Assembly (NCBI GenBank): GCA_003511885.1
Contig: DOIX01000158.1
Span: 1 to 14,291, forward strand
Source: Cyanobacteria bacterium UBA11153
Lineage (GTDB): Bacteria; Cyanobacteriota; Cyanobacteriia; Cyanobacteriales; Coleofasciculaceae
Direction of reading: 5' to 3'
Length of the DNA stretch: 14,291 nucleotides
The position numbers and the translations under genes are program-made. This document shows positions 6,338 to 14,207 of this stretch, piece by piece (the first letter of the stretch is position 1; the number at the start of each line of letters is the position of its first letter). The notes under the pieces were generated by a model. It had not been told where the DNA came from, ran no database searches, and saw only the letters and a list, made by a program, of their open reading frames with translations.

Positions 6338-6862
6338 ATGAGTAACAAATCCGAAAAACAATCTAATGTCTGGGAATACTTATTAAATGGTTGTGGGTAC
6401 TGCTTAGTGCTTTTAATCTGCCTTGGGCCAATCGCAATCGCATTGCCATCATTTATTAATGAGGCATATAAAGGAAAAACATCAGAAGCAAAAATGTATG
6501 TTGGCTCAATGAATCGAGCGCAACAAGCTGACTTTTTAGACAATAATACCTTTACCAATGACATTCAAAAACTAGGTTTGGGTATTAACACTGAGACAGT
6601 AAACTACAGCTATTCAATTCAGGCGACTAAAAATGCAGCCTTTCACTATGGAGTAGCAAAGACAAAATGGTTAAAGAGTTATATTGGTGGAGTTTTTCTA
6701 GTACCAGCTACTCAAGTAGATACCAATGTAGCTAAAAACAAAATGACAACAGTAGCTATCCTCTGTGAAACAAATTCTTTCAGTACAACCAAACCCCTAC
6801 AACCCACCTATAAAAATGGTGTGCTTACTTGCCCGGAAGGCACAAGCAACTTATCGAGATAG
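6338..6862 (+). CDS. Type IV pilin-like G/H family protein, paralogue 1
   Basis: This 174-residue protein has a short polar N-terminus, a hydrophobic helix (about 18-37) ending in ALPSF, and a G/H-type pilin-like domain. The stretch SEAKMYVGSMNRAQQADFLD and the NTFTNDIQKLGLGI segment are hallmarks of cyanobacterial pilin-like proteins. Cys143 (ILCE) and Cys165 (VLTC) are conserved in copies 1-4 and probably form a disulphide. The prepilin motif G/FTLIE is absent. It is the shortest copy: the middle loop between HYGVAKT and KSYIGG lacks about 15-20 residues present in the others. Its N-terminus (VWEYLLNGCGY) is also the most divergent. It heads the array, with a purine-rich AAAGAGG site before the ATG and the shared upstream element just before. 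Confidence 0.85.
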   Translation: MSNKSEKQSNVWEYLLNGCGYCLVLLICLGPIAIALPSFINEAYKGKTSEAKMYVGSMNRAQQADFLDNNTFTNDIQKLGLGINTETVNYSYSIQATKNAAFHYGVAKTKWLKSYIGGVFLVPATQVDTNVAKNKMTTVAILCETNSFSTTKPLQPTYKNGVLTCPEGTSNLSR

Positions 6863-6893
6863 ATGATTTATATCCAATTAAGGAGGAAATATT

Positions 6894-7457
6894 ATGAATA
6901 GCAAATCCCAACAACAATCTAATGGCTGTGGATGCTTACTGCGTTTAATCGGCTACGGGATAATCATCCCCACAATTTTATCATTAATTTTGCCATCACT
7001 TCTTGATTGCAGCAAGAAACCTAAGGAATCAGAAGCCAAACAATATGTCAGCTCAATGAATCGAGCGCAGCAAGCTTACTTTGTAGATAATAACACCTTT
7101 GCAAATAACTTTCAAAAACTAGGTTTGGGTATTAAAACTGAGATGACAAACTACAGGTATTCAATTTCTGCCACTAACAAAGCTGTATTTAGCTATGGAA
7201 TAACACGCTCAGACGCTTATCAAACAGAATACATCTTGTTTATTCCCAGGCGAGTTAATGTAAAACTAAAAAGTTATATCGGTGGAGTTTTTATAGTACC
7301 TGCTACTGAAGTAGATGCCAATGCCGTTAAAGATGAAATCAGAACGATAGCTATATTATGTCAAACCAATTCTCCCAGTACAACCAAACCTGCAAAACCC
7401 ACATATAAAAATGGTGTACTTGCTTGTGGAGAAGGCACAAGAGACTTATCGAGATAG
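6894..7457 (+). CDS. Type IV pilin-like G/H family protein, paralogue 2
   Basis: This 187-residue copy starts MNSKSQQQSNGCGCLL, followed by a hydrophobic helix (about 15-35) and a basic KKPKESEAK linker, then the conserved YVSSMNRAQQAYF and NTFANNFQKLGLGIKTE segments. The middle loop is full length (SDAYQTEYILFIPRR, 106-120). The probable disulphide pair is Cys156 and Cys178; Cys39 is an extra cysteine just after the helix. It ends GTRDLSR like its neighbour copies. The ribosome-binding site TAAGGAGG lies in the 31-bp spacer. A single-pass membrane protein with an exported C-terminal domain is the likely topology. The missing prepilin cleavage motif argues against assembly as an ordinary pilin. 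Confidence 0.88.
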   Translation: MNSKSQQQSNGCGCLLRLIGYGIIIPTILSLILPSLLDCSKKPKESEAKQYVSSMNRAQQAYFVDNNTFANNFQKLGLGIKTEMTNYRYSISATNKAVFSYGITRSDAYQTEYILFIPRRVNVKLKSYIGGVFIVPATEVDANAVKDEIRTIAILCQTNSPSTTKPAKPTYKNGVLACGEGTRDLSR

Positions 7458-7488
7458 ATGATTTATATCCAGTTAAGGAAACAATCTC

Positions 7489-8073
7489 ATGACTAGCAAA
7501 TCCCAACAACAATCTAATGGCTGTGGATGCTTATTGGGTTTAATCACCTTTGGGCTAATCATCGTCACAATTCTGCCATCATTTTTTTATACAAACAATC
7601 CCCACAGGGAAGTAGAACCAAAACAATATGTCGGCTCAATGAATCGACAGCAACAAGCTTACTTTTTAGAAAAAAATACCTTTAGCAATGACATTGAAAA
7701 ACTTGATCTTGGTATTAAAACTGAGACGACAAACTACAGCTATTCAACTGAGGTGACTGACAAAGCTGCCTTTAACTATGGGGTAGTCCATTCAGACAAA
7801 TACGCCGGAGTAGCCGATTCAAATAAATATACCTACCGAACAAAATACATCGGAATTATCCCCTGGCGAATTAAAGAACCCGTATGGAAGAGTTATGTAG
7901 GTGGAGTTTTTCTAGTTCCCACTACTCAAGTAAATGCTAATCCCGCTAAAGATGAAATGATAACAGTAGCTATTTTATGTGAAGCTGTCATTGCAACTAC
8001 AACCAAACTCCCACAACCCACCTATAAAAATGGTGTACTTGCTTGCCCGGAAGGAACAAGACAATTGAAATAG
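7489..8073 (+). CDS. Type IV pilin-like G/H family protein, paralogue 3
   Basis: This is the longest copy, 194 residues. The NGCGCLLGLITFGLI start is almost identical to paralogue 4, and the helix ends in LPSF. After it the linker is unusual (YTNNPHREVEPK), less basic than in the other copies. The pilin-like body is kept (QYVGSMNRQQQAYFLEKNTF), and the middle loop is extended (SDKYAGVADSNKYTYRTKYI, 102-121) by about 8-10 residues. Cys164 and Cys186 match the conserved pair, but the segment between them (EAVIATTTKLPQ) differs from the ETNSPSTxKP of its relatives. It ends GTRQLK. The ribosome-binding site is the weakest in the array (AAGGAAAC), so it may be translated less. Confidence 0.87.
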   Translation: MTSKSQQQSNGCGCLLGLITFGLIIVTILPSFFYTNNPHREVEPKQYVGSMNRQQQAYFLEKNTFSNDIEKLDLGIKTETTNYSYSTEVTDKAAFNYGVVHSDKYAGVADSNKYTYRTKYIGIIPWRIKEPVWKSYVGGVFLVPTTQVNANPAKDEMITVAILCEAVIATTTKLPQPTYKNGVLACPEGTRQLK

Positions 8074-8104
8074 ATAATTTATATCCAGTTAAGGAGACAA
8101 TCTT

Positions 8105-8656
8105 ATGAGTAACAAATCGCAACAACAATCTAACGGCTGTGGATGCTTATTGGGTTTAATCACCTTTGGGCTAATTATCGCCACAATTTTGCCATCATTT
8201 CTTTCTTCCGCTGGTAAAGCCAAACAATCAGAAGCAAAACAATATGTCGGCTCAATGAATCGAGCGCAGCAAGCTTATTTTTTAGACAATAATACGTTTA
8301 CCAATGACATTCCAAAACTAGGTCTTGGTATTAAAACTGAAACAAATTACTATCGCTATTCAACTAGTGCCGCTAAGGAAACTGTATTCAACTATGGGAT
8401 AGCACGTTCAGACGTTTACAAAACAGAATACATCTTGTTTATTCCCATTAAGCGAAAGCAACAACTGAAGAGTTATATCGGTGGAGTTTTTCAAGTCCCT
8501 GCTACTCAAGTAGAAGCAAATGCCCGTAAAAACGAAATGACAACAGTAGCTATCCTCTGTGAAACCAATTCACCCAGTACAAGCAAACCCCCACAACCCA
8601 CATATAAAAATGGCGTACTTGCCTGTGGCGAGGGAACAAGAGACCTATCGAAATAG
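8105..8656 (+). CDS. Type IV pilin-like G/H family protein, paralogue 4
   Basis: This 183-residue copy is closest to the presumed consensus and to true cyanobacterial pilins after the helix: LPSFLSSAGKAKQSEAKQYV, then GSMNRAQQAYFLDNNTFTND. The N-terminus is NGCGCLLGLITFGLI, with no G/FTLIE prepilin site. The middle loop is SDVYKTEYILFIPIKRK (102-118). Cys152 and Cys174 form the probable disulphide; the end is GTRDLSK. An AAGGAGA ribosome-binding site sits in the 31-bp spacer. The 5' third closely resembles paralogue 3, while the middle and end are closer to paralogues 2 and 5, a mosaic that suggests gene conversion within the array. Confidence 0.88.
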   Translation: MSNKSQQQSNGCGCLLGLITFGLIIATILPSFLSSAGKAKQSEAKQYVGSMNRAQQAYFLDNNTFTNDIPKLGLGIKTETNYYRYSTSAAKETVFNYGIARSDVYKTEYILFIPIKRKQQLKSYIGGVFQVPATQVEANARKNEMTTVAILCETNSPSTSKPPQPTYKNGVLACGEGTRDLSK

Positions 8657-8687
8657 ATAATTTATATCCATTTAAGGAGGCAATATT

Positions 8688-9269
8688 ATGACTAGTAAAT
8701 CTCAACAACAATCTAATGTCTGTGGATGCTTTCTTTTAGTAAGCTTAGGGGTACTCGCAACCCTCGCAGCCATAACCCTGCCATTTGATAGCAGCAAGAA
8801 AGCTAAGGAATCAAAGGCGGAATCAAAGGCAAAAACGTATGTTGGCACAATGATTCGAGCGCAGTACAATTACCTTCTGGAACGTGGTACTTTTCTCAAT
8901 GATCTTGAAGAAATGAACCTTATTGTGAAATATTCTGACACTTCTGATATTGAAGGTGCGATAAAAACCCATAGCTATTCAATTTCTGCTACTAAGAATG
9001 CTGTCTTTCACTATGGGATAGCACGTTCAGATGTTTACCAAACAAAATACATATTGTTTATCCCCTGGCGAGTTAAGCTAAAACTGAAGAGTTATGTCAG
9101 TGGAGTTTTTATAGTTCCGGCTACTCAATTCGATGCCAATGCCTCTGAATATGAAATGACAACAAGTGGCATCTTATGTGAAACCAATTCTCCCAGTACA
9201 AACAAACCTGCCGAACCCACCTATAAAGATGGCATACTTGCTTATGGAGAGGGGACAAGATCCCCATAG
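8688..9269 (+). CDS. Type IV pilin-like G/H family protein, paralogue 5 (diverged)
   Basis: This 193-residue copy is the most diverged. The start is MTSKSQQQSNVCGCFL, and the post-helix linker has a duplicated ESKAESKAK unit. The otherwise invariant MNRAQQAYF reads MIRAQYNYL, and a longer insert (KYSDTSDIEGAIKTHS, 81-96) replaces the GLGIKTE region. Cys164 (ILCE) is kept but its partner is lost: the C-terminal VLAC becomes ILAY (Tyr186, TAT instead of TGT), leaving the pair unpaired. The stop is early: a TAG at 9267-9269 sits where others have TCG, and the ancestral AAA-TAG ending remains at 9270-9275. It has a good AAGGAGG site, so it is probably still translated, but it looks relaxed or specialised. 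Confidence 0.82.
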   Translation: MTSKSQQQSNVCGCFLLVSLGVLATLAAITLPFDSSKKAKESKAESKAKTYVGTMIRAQYNYLLERGTFLNDLEEMNLIVKYSDTSDIEGAIKTHSYSISATKNAVFHYGIARSDVYQTKYILFIPWRVKLKLKSYVSGVFIVPATQFDANASEYEMTTSGILCETNSPSTNKPAEPTYKDGILAYGEGTRSP

Positions 9270-9319
9270 AAATAGATAATATGAGGGCATTACTCACAAA
9301 AAAAACAACCCCAATCCCA

Positions 9320-9413
9320 ACCCATCATCAACCCAACCAACCACCCATCCGCTGAAAAAATCCCCACCCAACCCATCAGCAACCAAACAAATCACCCATC
9401 CGCTGAAAAATCC
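9320..9413 (+). repeat. C/A-rich tandem direct repeat
   Basis: Two imperfect direct copies of about 43 bp (9320-9363 and 9371-9413) both run from ACCCATCA through AACCAA to CACCCATCCGCTGAAAAA. The strand is almost free of G over about 60 bp. The block fills the gap between the pilin-like array and the next gene and ends 9 bp before its ATG. No clear ribosome-binding site is seen there. Confidence 0.65.
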
Positions 9414-9422
9414 GCTACCAAA

Positions 9423-9968
9423 ATGGTTATTCTAGAAAAAACACCCACCCAACTCAAACTCCGACACCGCCCATATTTCCTCTGGATTGCGACAGGAAGC
9501 TGGCTATTCGGAATTTTCGTCCTCATCCTACTAATTACCTTACAATCCTGGTTATTTTACTTATGGTGGATACCAGTATTTCTGATTCTCAATATCCTGA
9601 TAGCTATTTCCCTCCTCCTCTTTACCAGACAGATTATTATCTGTCATTTTGACAAAGTAAATTCCCTATTTATCTTAAAACGGCAAGGATTACTCACCAA
9701 AAAAATTATCTGGCATCCCCTAGGAGATATTTTAGATGTTCAACTTAAATCTACAAGTTGGAATCGCGACCAAAATTCTCATCAAGAAATTGCGATTATT
9801 TTGAAATCTGGTAAGGATTTGATTCTTGATGTTGGGCAAGGGAGGAAAATTGATAATAAACTGGAAACTGTGAACTTAATTCGTAAGTTTTTAGAGATGC
9901 CAACTCAAACATTAAACCAGCCTTCTGTTATCAAATTTGAATTATACGATCGCAAAAATGAAAACTAG
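9423..9968 (+). CDS. Membrane protein with two helices and PH-like C-terminal domain
   Basis: This 181-residue protein of unknown function looks like a conserved cyanobacterial type. It has a short N-terminal strand region ([12 protein letters not shown]), two hydrophobic helices (about 18-40 and 46-68) in hairpin arrangement, and a soluble domain (about 72-158) rich in beta strands: [44 protein letters not shown]. This is reminiscent of bacterial PH-like (YdbT/bPH2-type) membrane proteins, though I cannot confirm a family. The ATG start has no visible ribosome-binding site and follows a C/A-rich repeat. The ATPase gene begins 28 bp downstream, close enough for co-transcription. Not clearly linked in function to the pilin-like array. 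Confidence 0.72.
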   Translation: MVILEKTPTQLKLRHRPYFLWIATGSWLFGIFVLILLITLQSWLFYLWWIPVFLILNILIAISLLLFTRQIIICHFDKVNSLFILKRQGLLTKKIIWHPLGDILDVQLKSTSWNRDQNSHQEIAIILKSGKDLILDVGQGRKIDNKLETVNLIRKFLEMPTQTLNQPSVIKFELYDRKNEN

Positions 9969-9996
9969 ACTCTATAAGTCTGATGGAGTAAGCCTT

Positions 9997-12345
9997 ATGA
10001 CGGAAATTTCGCCCTATCAAATTGGTGGCAGCTTGCCAGAAAATGCGGCAACTTATGTAGTGCGTCAAGCTGATACTGAATTCTATGCAGCAGTTAATGC
10101 TGGCGAATTTTGTTATGTCCTTAATTCTCGCCAAATGGGTAAATCTAGCTTACTGGTGCGGACAATGGAAAGGCTTCCTAGGGAAGGATTTGCTTGTGCT
10201 ACTATCGATCTTTCTGATATTGGTAGTAAGTCTGTGGATCAATGGTATGGAGGTTTTGCTTATAAATTATTGAGTAATTTTGATATCTTCGATGCGGTTG
10301 AATTTATGACTTGGTGGCAAGAGCGAGAACTTATGTCACCTGTCCAACGTTTGAGTGAATTAATCGAAGAAGTTTTACTGGTTAAAGTTTATCAACCGAT
10401 TGTCATTTTTATCGATGAAATCGATAGCATCCTGGGTTTAAAGGAACCCATGGATGACTTTTTCGCTTTAATTAGATCCTGCTATAACAAACGCGCCCAA
10501 AAACCAGCATATCAACGCCTTACTTTTGCCTTATTAGGAGTTGCTACCCCCTCAGATTTAATCTCTGATACTACTCGCACTCCCTTTAATATTGGCAAAG
10601 GCATCGATTTACAGGGATTTCAATTTCATGAATGTCAGCATTTTGTGGCAGGAATGAAAGGAAAAGTAGATAGCCCAGAAGAGGTACTCCAAGAAATTTT
10701 AAATTGGACAAATGGACAACCATTTCTGACGCAAAAACTTTGTCAATTAGTAGTAGAAGAGGCGAATTGGGGAGTAGGGAGTAGGGAATGGGGAATGGGA
10801 AATCAAAAGTTACAGTTAGCATCCGCTATCCCATCCCTTAGCAAAACCGATAACCCATCCGTTACTCAAATCGTACAATCGCGAATCATCGAAAACTGGG
10901 AATCTCAAGACGAGCCACCACATATTAGAACAATACGCGATCGCATTCTCAGAAATCAACAGCGTTGTGGCAGGCTACTCGGGCTTTACCAAAAAATTTT
11001 AAAGTATGGCGAAATTCCGGCTGATGACACTCCCCAACAAACGGAATTACGCCTCAGTGGTTTGGTGGTTTCCTCTCAGGGAAAATTACGAGTCAAAAAT
11101 CGGATTTATCAAGCTATCTTTAACGAAGCTTGGGTAGAAAAAATCCTCTGTGACTTGCGCCCTTATAGCGAAGCATTAACTGCATGGCTAGCATCCAACT
11201 GTCAAGATGAATCTCGCTTATTGCGGGGGCAAGCATTACAAGATGCCCAAGAATGGGCAGCGGGCAAAAGTTTAAGCGATAGCGATTATCAATTTTTAGC
11301 CGCCAGTCAAGAAGCCGCCTTAATTCTGTTACGCCAAAAAGAAGCCCAAAGCCAATCAGAAATCCAACAACTGCGACGGGAAAATGAATTGCTAGAATCC
11401 TTAGCAAAAGAACAAGAAGAACGCAAAAAAATTGAATCACAACTCAGACTAGAACGAATTAAAAAAGCCAAAATATTAACAGCAGCTCTAGGTTCATTTA
11501 TGACAATTTTTGCTTTCCTTTCTGGATTATTTTTAGTGAAAGCATCCATGAATGAAACCAACACCCAACTCAACGCCCAAAGTTTACTATCCGAATCCCT
11601 ATTACAGTCAAATCAAAAAACAGAAGCCCTAATTGAAAGCCTCCAAGCTGGGAAACAAGCTACCCAATATCTAGGGATAAATTCTGATACTAAACTTCTC
11701 GTTGCCACTACACTTAATCAAGCTATCGATAGCCTAGCTAAAGATAGAAGCGTGTTAAAGTTACAGGGATTGCCAGTCAAATCTTTAACCTTTACTCCCG
11801 ATAGCAAAAATCTGATTGCTACTAACACTGATGGTAAAATCCAAATCTGGAGAATCAGCGACGGGAAACCCCTCCCAACCTCTCAAGAAAATTACAGAGG
11901 AAATGCAACTAATACCTGCATTTCCTCAAGAACCTGTACCAGCCCTAATGGAAAGATAATTGCCTCAATTAATCCTGATAGTAGTGTAAAATTAATGAAC
12001 AAAAATGGTACAGTGCTAAGTATCTTAAAACAACCACAATCCATCACCAGCATTAGCTTCACTCCCGATAGTCAAATTATTGCTTCTGGCAGTAAAGATA
12101 AAACTGTCAGACTTTGGCATCGAGATGGTAAATTACTCAAAACATTGTCAAATAATCCCGATGAAGTAATTGCAGTTAGTTTTAGCCCAGATGGAAAAAT
12201 CTTAGCAGCAGGTAGTAAAGATGGAACAGTAATCCTCTGGAATTTTAATATGGAACAATTATTGCAGCAAGGTTGTGCTACCCTTGCAGAAAATCCAGTA
12301 ACTACCAAAGAATTAGCAGCAAAAATTAAATCTATCTGTAAATAA
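9997..12345 (+). CDS. AAA-like ATPase with membrane helix and short WD40 region
   Basis: From the ATG at 9997 the protein is 782 residues; this start has GGAG (9983-9986) at suitable spacing and the usual family opening ([14 protein letters not shown]). The N-terminal AAA-like domain has a P-loop (NSRQMGKSS, Lys49) and Walker B (IVIFIDEID, Asp140/Glu141), then a helical segment with [18 protein letters not shown] (301-318). A coiled coil (about 445-490), a single membrane helix (493-514) and a helical linker lead to WD40 repeats: blades at about 587-625, 673-713 and 714-752 plus one degenerate (639-672). Relatives usually carry full 7- or 14-blade propellers; here there are about four, yet the C-terminus ([13 protein letters not shown]) looks native. 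A GGGGAGT-type repeat is inserted in frame at residues 257-269. It is probably a membrane-attached signalling or scaffold ATPase; the precise role is unknown. Confidence 0.88.
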   Translation: MTEISPYQIGGSLPENAATYVVRQADTEFYAAVNAGEFCYVLNSRQMGKSSLLVRTMERLPREGFACATIDLSDIGSKSVDQWYGGFAYKLLSNFDIFDAVEFMTWWQERELMSPVQRLSELIEEVLLVKVYQPIVIFIDEIDSILGLKEPMDDFFALIRSCYNKRAQKPAYQRLTFALLGVATPSDLISDTTRTPFNIGKGIDLQGFQFHECQHFVAGMKGKVDSPEEVLQEILNWTNGQPFLTQKLCQLVVEEANWGVGSREWGMGNQKLQLASAIPSLSKTDNPSVTQIVQSRIIENWESQDEPPHIRTIRDRILRNQQRCGRLLGLYQKILKYGEIPADDTPQQTELRLSGLVVSSQGKLRVKNRIYQAIFNEAWVEKILCDLRPYSEALTAWLASNCQDESRLLRGQALQDAQEWAAGKSLSDSDYQFLAASQEAALILLRQKEAQSQSEIQQLRRENELLESLAKEQEERKKIESQLRLERIKKAKILTAALGSFMTIFAFLSGLFLVKASMNETNTQLNAQSLLSESLLQSNQKTEALIESLQAGKQATQYLGINSDTKLLVATTLNQAIDSLAKDRSVLKLQGLPVKSLTFTPDSKNLIATNTDGKIQIWRISDGKPLPTSQENYRGNATNTCISSRTCTSPNGKIIASINPDSSVKLMNKNGTVLSILKQPQSITSISFTPDSQIIASGSKDKTVRLWHRDGKLLKTLSNNPDEVIAVSFSPDGKILAAGSKDGTVILWNFNMEQLLQQGCATLAENPVTTKELAAKIKSICK
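10768..10801 (+). repeat. Interspersed repeat inserted in frame in the AAA-like gene
   Basis: A block of GGGGAGTAGGGAGTAGGG followed by AATGGGGAATGGGA is the typical intergenic low-complexity repeat of cyanobacteria, also present at 1454-1475 on the other strand. Here it is translated as [13 protein letters not shown], disrupting a linker of the ATPase region without breaking the frame. Confidence 0.75.
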
Positions 12346-12379
12346 ATAGAGGATTTATGTAGCCCTATTATTAATGGCT

Positions 12380-12409
12380 GGTGCGTTAGCTTCGCATAAC
12401 GCACCCTAC
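12380..12409 (-). repeat. GTAGGGTGCGTTA-type palindromic repeat, copy 3 (inverted)
   Basis: The reverse complement reads GTAGGGTGCGTTATGCGAAG then CTAACGCACC, the same unit as at 5692 and 5746. The 9-bp stem (GGTGCGTTA/TAACGCACC) lies 34 bp after the stop of the AAA-like gene and may act as its terminator; otherwise it is a dispersed palindrome. Confidence 0.7.
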
Positions 12410-12458
12410 AGATAGAGTATTTGTCTAAGTCTTAAAATATAGATTTAGCATCAAAAAA

Positions 12459-12506
12459 CCTCCGCGCACCTCCTTGCCCCTCTCCGTACCTCTGCGTTAA
12501 AAAAAA
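12459..12506 (-). repeat. Interspersed repeat, inverted relative of 1384-1435
   Basis: Pyrimidine-rich on the plus strand (CCTCCGCGCACCTCC, GTACCTCTGCGTTAAAAA). On the minus strand it has the same block order as 1384-1435. It fills the gap just before the hydrolase gene, and I see no convincing promoter or ribosome-binding site there. Confidence 0.55.
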
Positions 12507-12533
12507 TCATCCCCATCCCCTAAAAAAACAGCC

Positions 12534-14207
12534 ATGACAAACTTCAACGACAAAAACAATTTACCAAAATTAACAATACTTCACCTTTTTCACCTTATTC
12601 GCCACAAAACCTTAAAATTAAGCTTATTTTTGTTAGGCATAGGCTTACTTATCTGTATTGTCTTTAATCCTCTGGAAGGGATTAATCTAGAATCCGTCAC
12701 CATCCCCTTAGATAACAATCGCAATTTAGTCGCTAAAATTTACACTCCCAAAAATATTCCTGCCCCTTATCCAACTATCATATTGTGCCATGGCGTAAAT
12801 GCCAGCAAAGAAGTGACGGCTCCCTTAGCCATCGAAATTGCTAGACATGGCATAGCCGCAATTGCATTTGATTTTGGTGGGTATGGGGAATCTTATCATT
12901 TGCCAGATAAATCTATGCAAACGCTGGAAGCCAGTACCTTAGCAGATGCTAAGGCTATTTTAGCATTTTTGCGATCGCAACCCCAACGTTTCGATGCTCA
13001 AAATCTGGGTATTGGGGGACATTCTTTGGGAGGTACTACTTCCCTGCAATTGGCACAAATTAACTCAGAGTTACATGCCACAGTTGTCTTGAGTATGAGT
13101 GGATTTGCTACAGCAAAAACACCTCAAAATCTTTTCCTTGGTGTGGGTTTATATGAACAACTTAATCCACCTCAAGATTTACGCGAGATGTTGGCGCAAG
13201 CAACAGAAGGTAAATGTTTGGAGTCTGGTCAAATTTGCGGTAATTTGGTTACTGGGAATAGACGTAAATTATTTATTTCTGATACAACCGATCATTTTAC
13301 CGCACCATACGATCCTCAATTAATTCGGGAAGTAATTCGCTGGCTGCAACAAGCTTTCCATCTACCTGTTAGAGATAAGTTTCTGATTTATCCTTGGTTT
13401 ATTTTGGGTTTTTTACTTACTTTTAGTGGCATTATCGCTACTGGAGTTTCCCTGATTTTCCGGAGTAGTCATGCCATTCGGATCAATTATCCCAAATTTT
13501 ATGGGCTTTTTCGGTACGGGATAACTGGTAGTATCACTCTATTAATTCTCTTCGCTTATCAACTGAAGGAAAGCAATATCCTTCTCTGTTTCTATCTCAT
13601 ACAATTATGCACAAATTATGCCATTCTCCATCCCAAACGAGTGACGAAAGCTGTGGTAATTGCCATATTATATAATATCTTGTTTCTCTTTGCCTTTTTA
13701 CTGCCTGGTTTGCTCATCGGTGCCAGGGAAATTATCCACAATCCAGTCCATCTTTTCCGATTACACCAATTTCTGATCCAATGGCCTATTTTTATAGTTT
13801 TCAACTACACTCTCTTCTTCAAAAACCTATTTTTCCAAGCTTACACCCTAAAAATTCAGCTTAGTTGGTTAGCTTGGTTACTCATTGGATTAGAATTAAT
13901 TAAACCAGGATTAACCTTAACCTGGATTGCCAAAATTGCGGTGAGAAGTGTCAAAGGATTGCGTTCCCCTTTGGCATTAACTAAGTTGGGAAAACTTAAC
14001 GCTAAAAACTCTAGTTTATTGGCAGCTTTGGTGCTATTGCTTATATTAATACTGCACCAGCGCAGTGTCTATTTGGAAATAGTTTGGAGTACAGGAATAG
14101 CCGGATTGCAGGTTTTCGGCCTGCTCCTGTTTTTACCAATATCGATTATAATTATAATATTGCGATTGCGCTGGTTTCAAACTCTAGAAATAGCAGTTGA
14201 TAGTTGA
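12534..14207 (+). CDS. Alpha/beta hydrolase fused to a polytopic membrane domain
   Basis: This 557-residue protein begins with a membrane helix (about 28-44). An alpha/beta-hydrolase domain (about 52-275) follows with an oxyanion HG motif (His86-Gly87), DFGGYGES (113-120) and the nucleophile elbow GHSLGG with Ser164. A DTTDHF segment (250-255) probably supplies the acid and His254. The rest (about 286-543) has around eight hydrophobic helices. The combination suggests a membrane-embedded esterase or lipase-like enzyme with its active site on one face; no substrate can be named. The ATG has no ribosome-binding site, so initiation could be weak. The last residues AVDS and the TGA stop derive from the start of a GTTGAYA heptamer array. 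A HIP1 octamer lies at 12971-12978. Confidence 0.85.
   Translation: MTNFNDKNNLPKLTILHLFHLIRHKTLKLSLFLLGIGLLICIVFNPLEGINLESVTIPLDNNRNLVAKIYTPKNIPAPYPTIILCHGVNASKEVTAPLAIEIARHGIAAIAFDFGGYGESYHLPDKSMQTLEASTLADAKAILAFLRSQPQRFDAQNLGIGGHSLGGTTSLQLAQINSELHATVVLSMSGFATAKTPQNLFLGVGLYEQLNPPQDLREMLAQATEGKCLESGQICGNLVTGNRRKLFISDTTDHFTAPYDPQLIREVIRWLQQAFHLPVRDKFLIYPWFILGFLLTFSGIIATGVSLIFRSSHAIRINYPKFYGLFRYGITGSITLLILFAYQLKESNILLCFYLIQLCTNYAILHPKRVTKAVVIAILYNILFLFAFLLPGLLIGAREIIHNPVHLFRLHQFLIQWPIFIVFNYTLFFKNLFFQAYTLKIQLSWLAWLLIGLELIKPGLTLTWIAKIAVRSVKGLRSPLALTKLGKLNAKNSSLLAALVLLLILILHQRSVYLEIVWSTGIAGLQVFGLLLFLPISIIIIILRLRWFQTLEIAVDS

Larger units (their letters stand above)
6338..9275 (+). repeat. Tandem array of five pilin-like genes with 31-bp spacers
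   Basis: Five paralogous genes follow head to tail. All four gaps (6863-6893, 7458-7488, 8074-8104, 8657-8687) are exactly 31 bp and near-identical, each reading ATRATTTATATCC, then TTAAGGAGG-type ribosome-binding sequence, then the next ATG. The second spacer has a weaker AAGGAAAC. The DNA before the first gene has a related start-proximal part (TTAAAGAGGCAATCTG). Gene plus spacer therefore duplicated as one unit, probably by unequal crossing-over, and one transcript is likely. Confidence 0.9.

Noticed and set aside
6924..6960. NGCGC in the pilin-like proteins as a lipoprotein lipobox
   Set aside because: The cysteines come before, not after, the hydrophobic stretch, so a signal peptidase II site is not supported.
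9937..9996. Upstream TTG or ATG (9937, 9958) as start of the AAA-like ATPase
   Set aside because: These overlap the preceding gene, lack a ribosome-binding site, and add residues unlike the family; ATG 9997 has GGAG and the family's usual opening.
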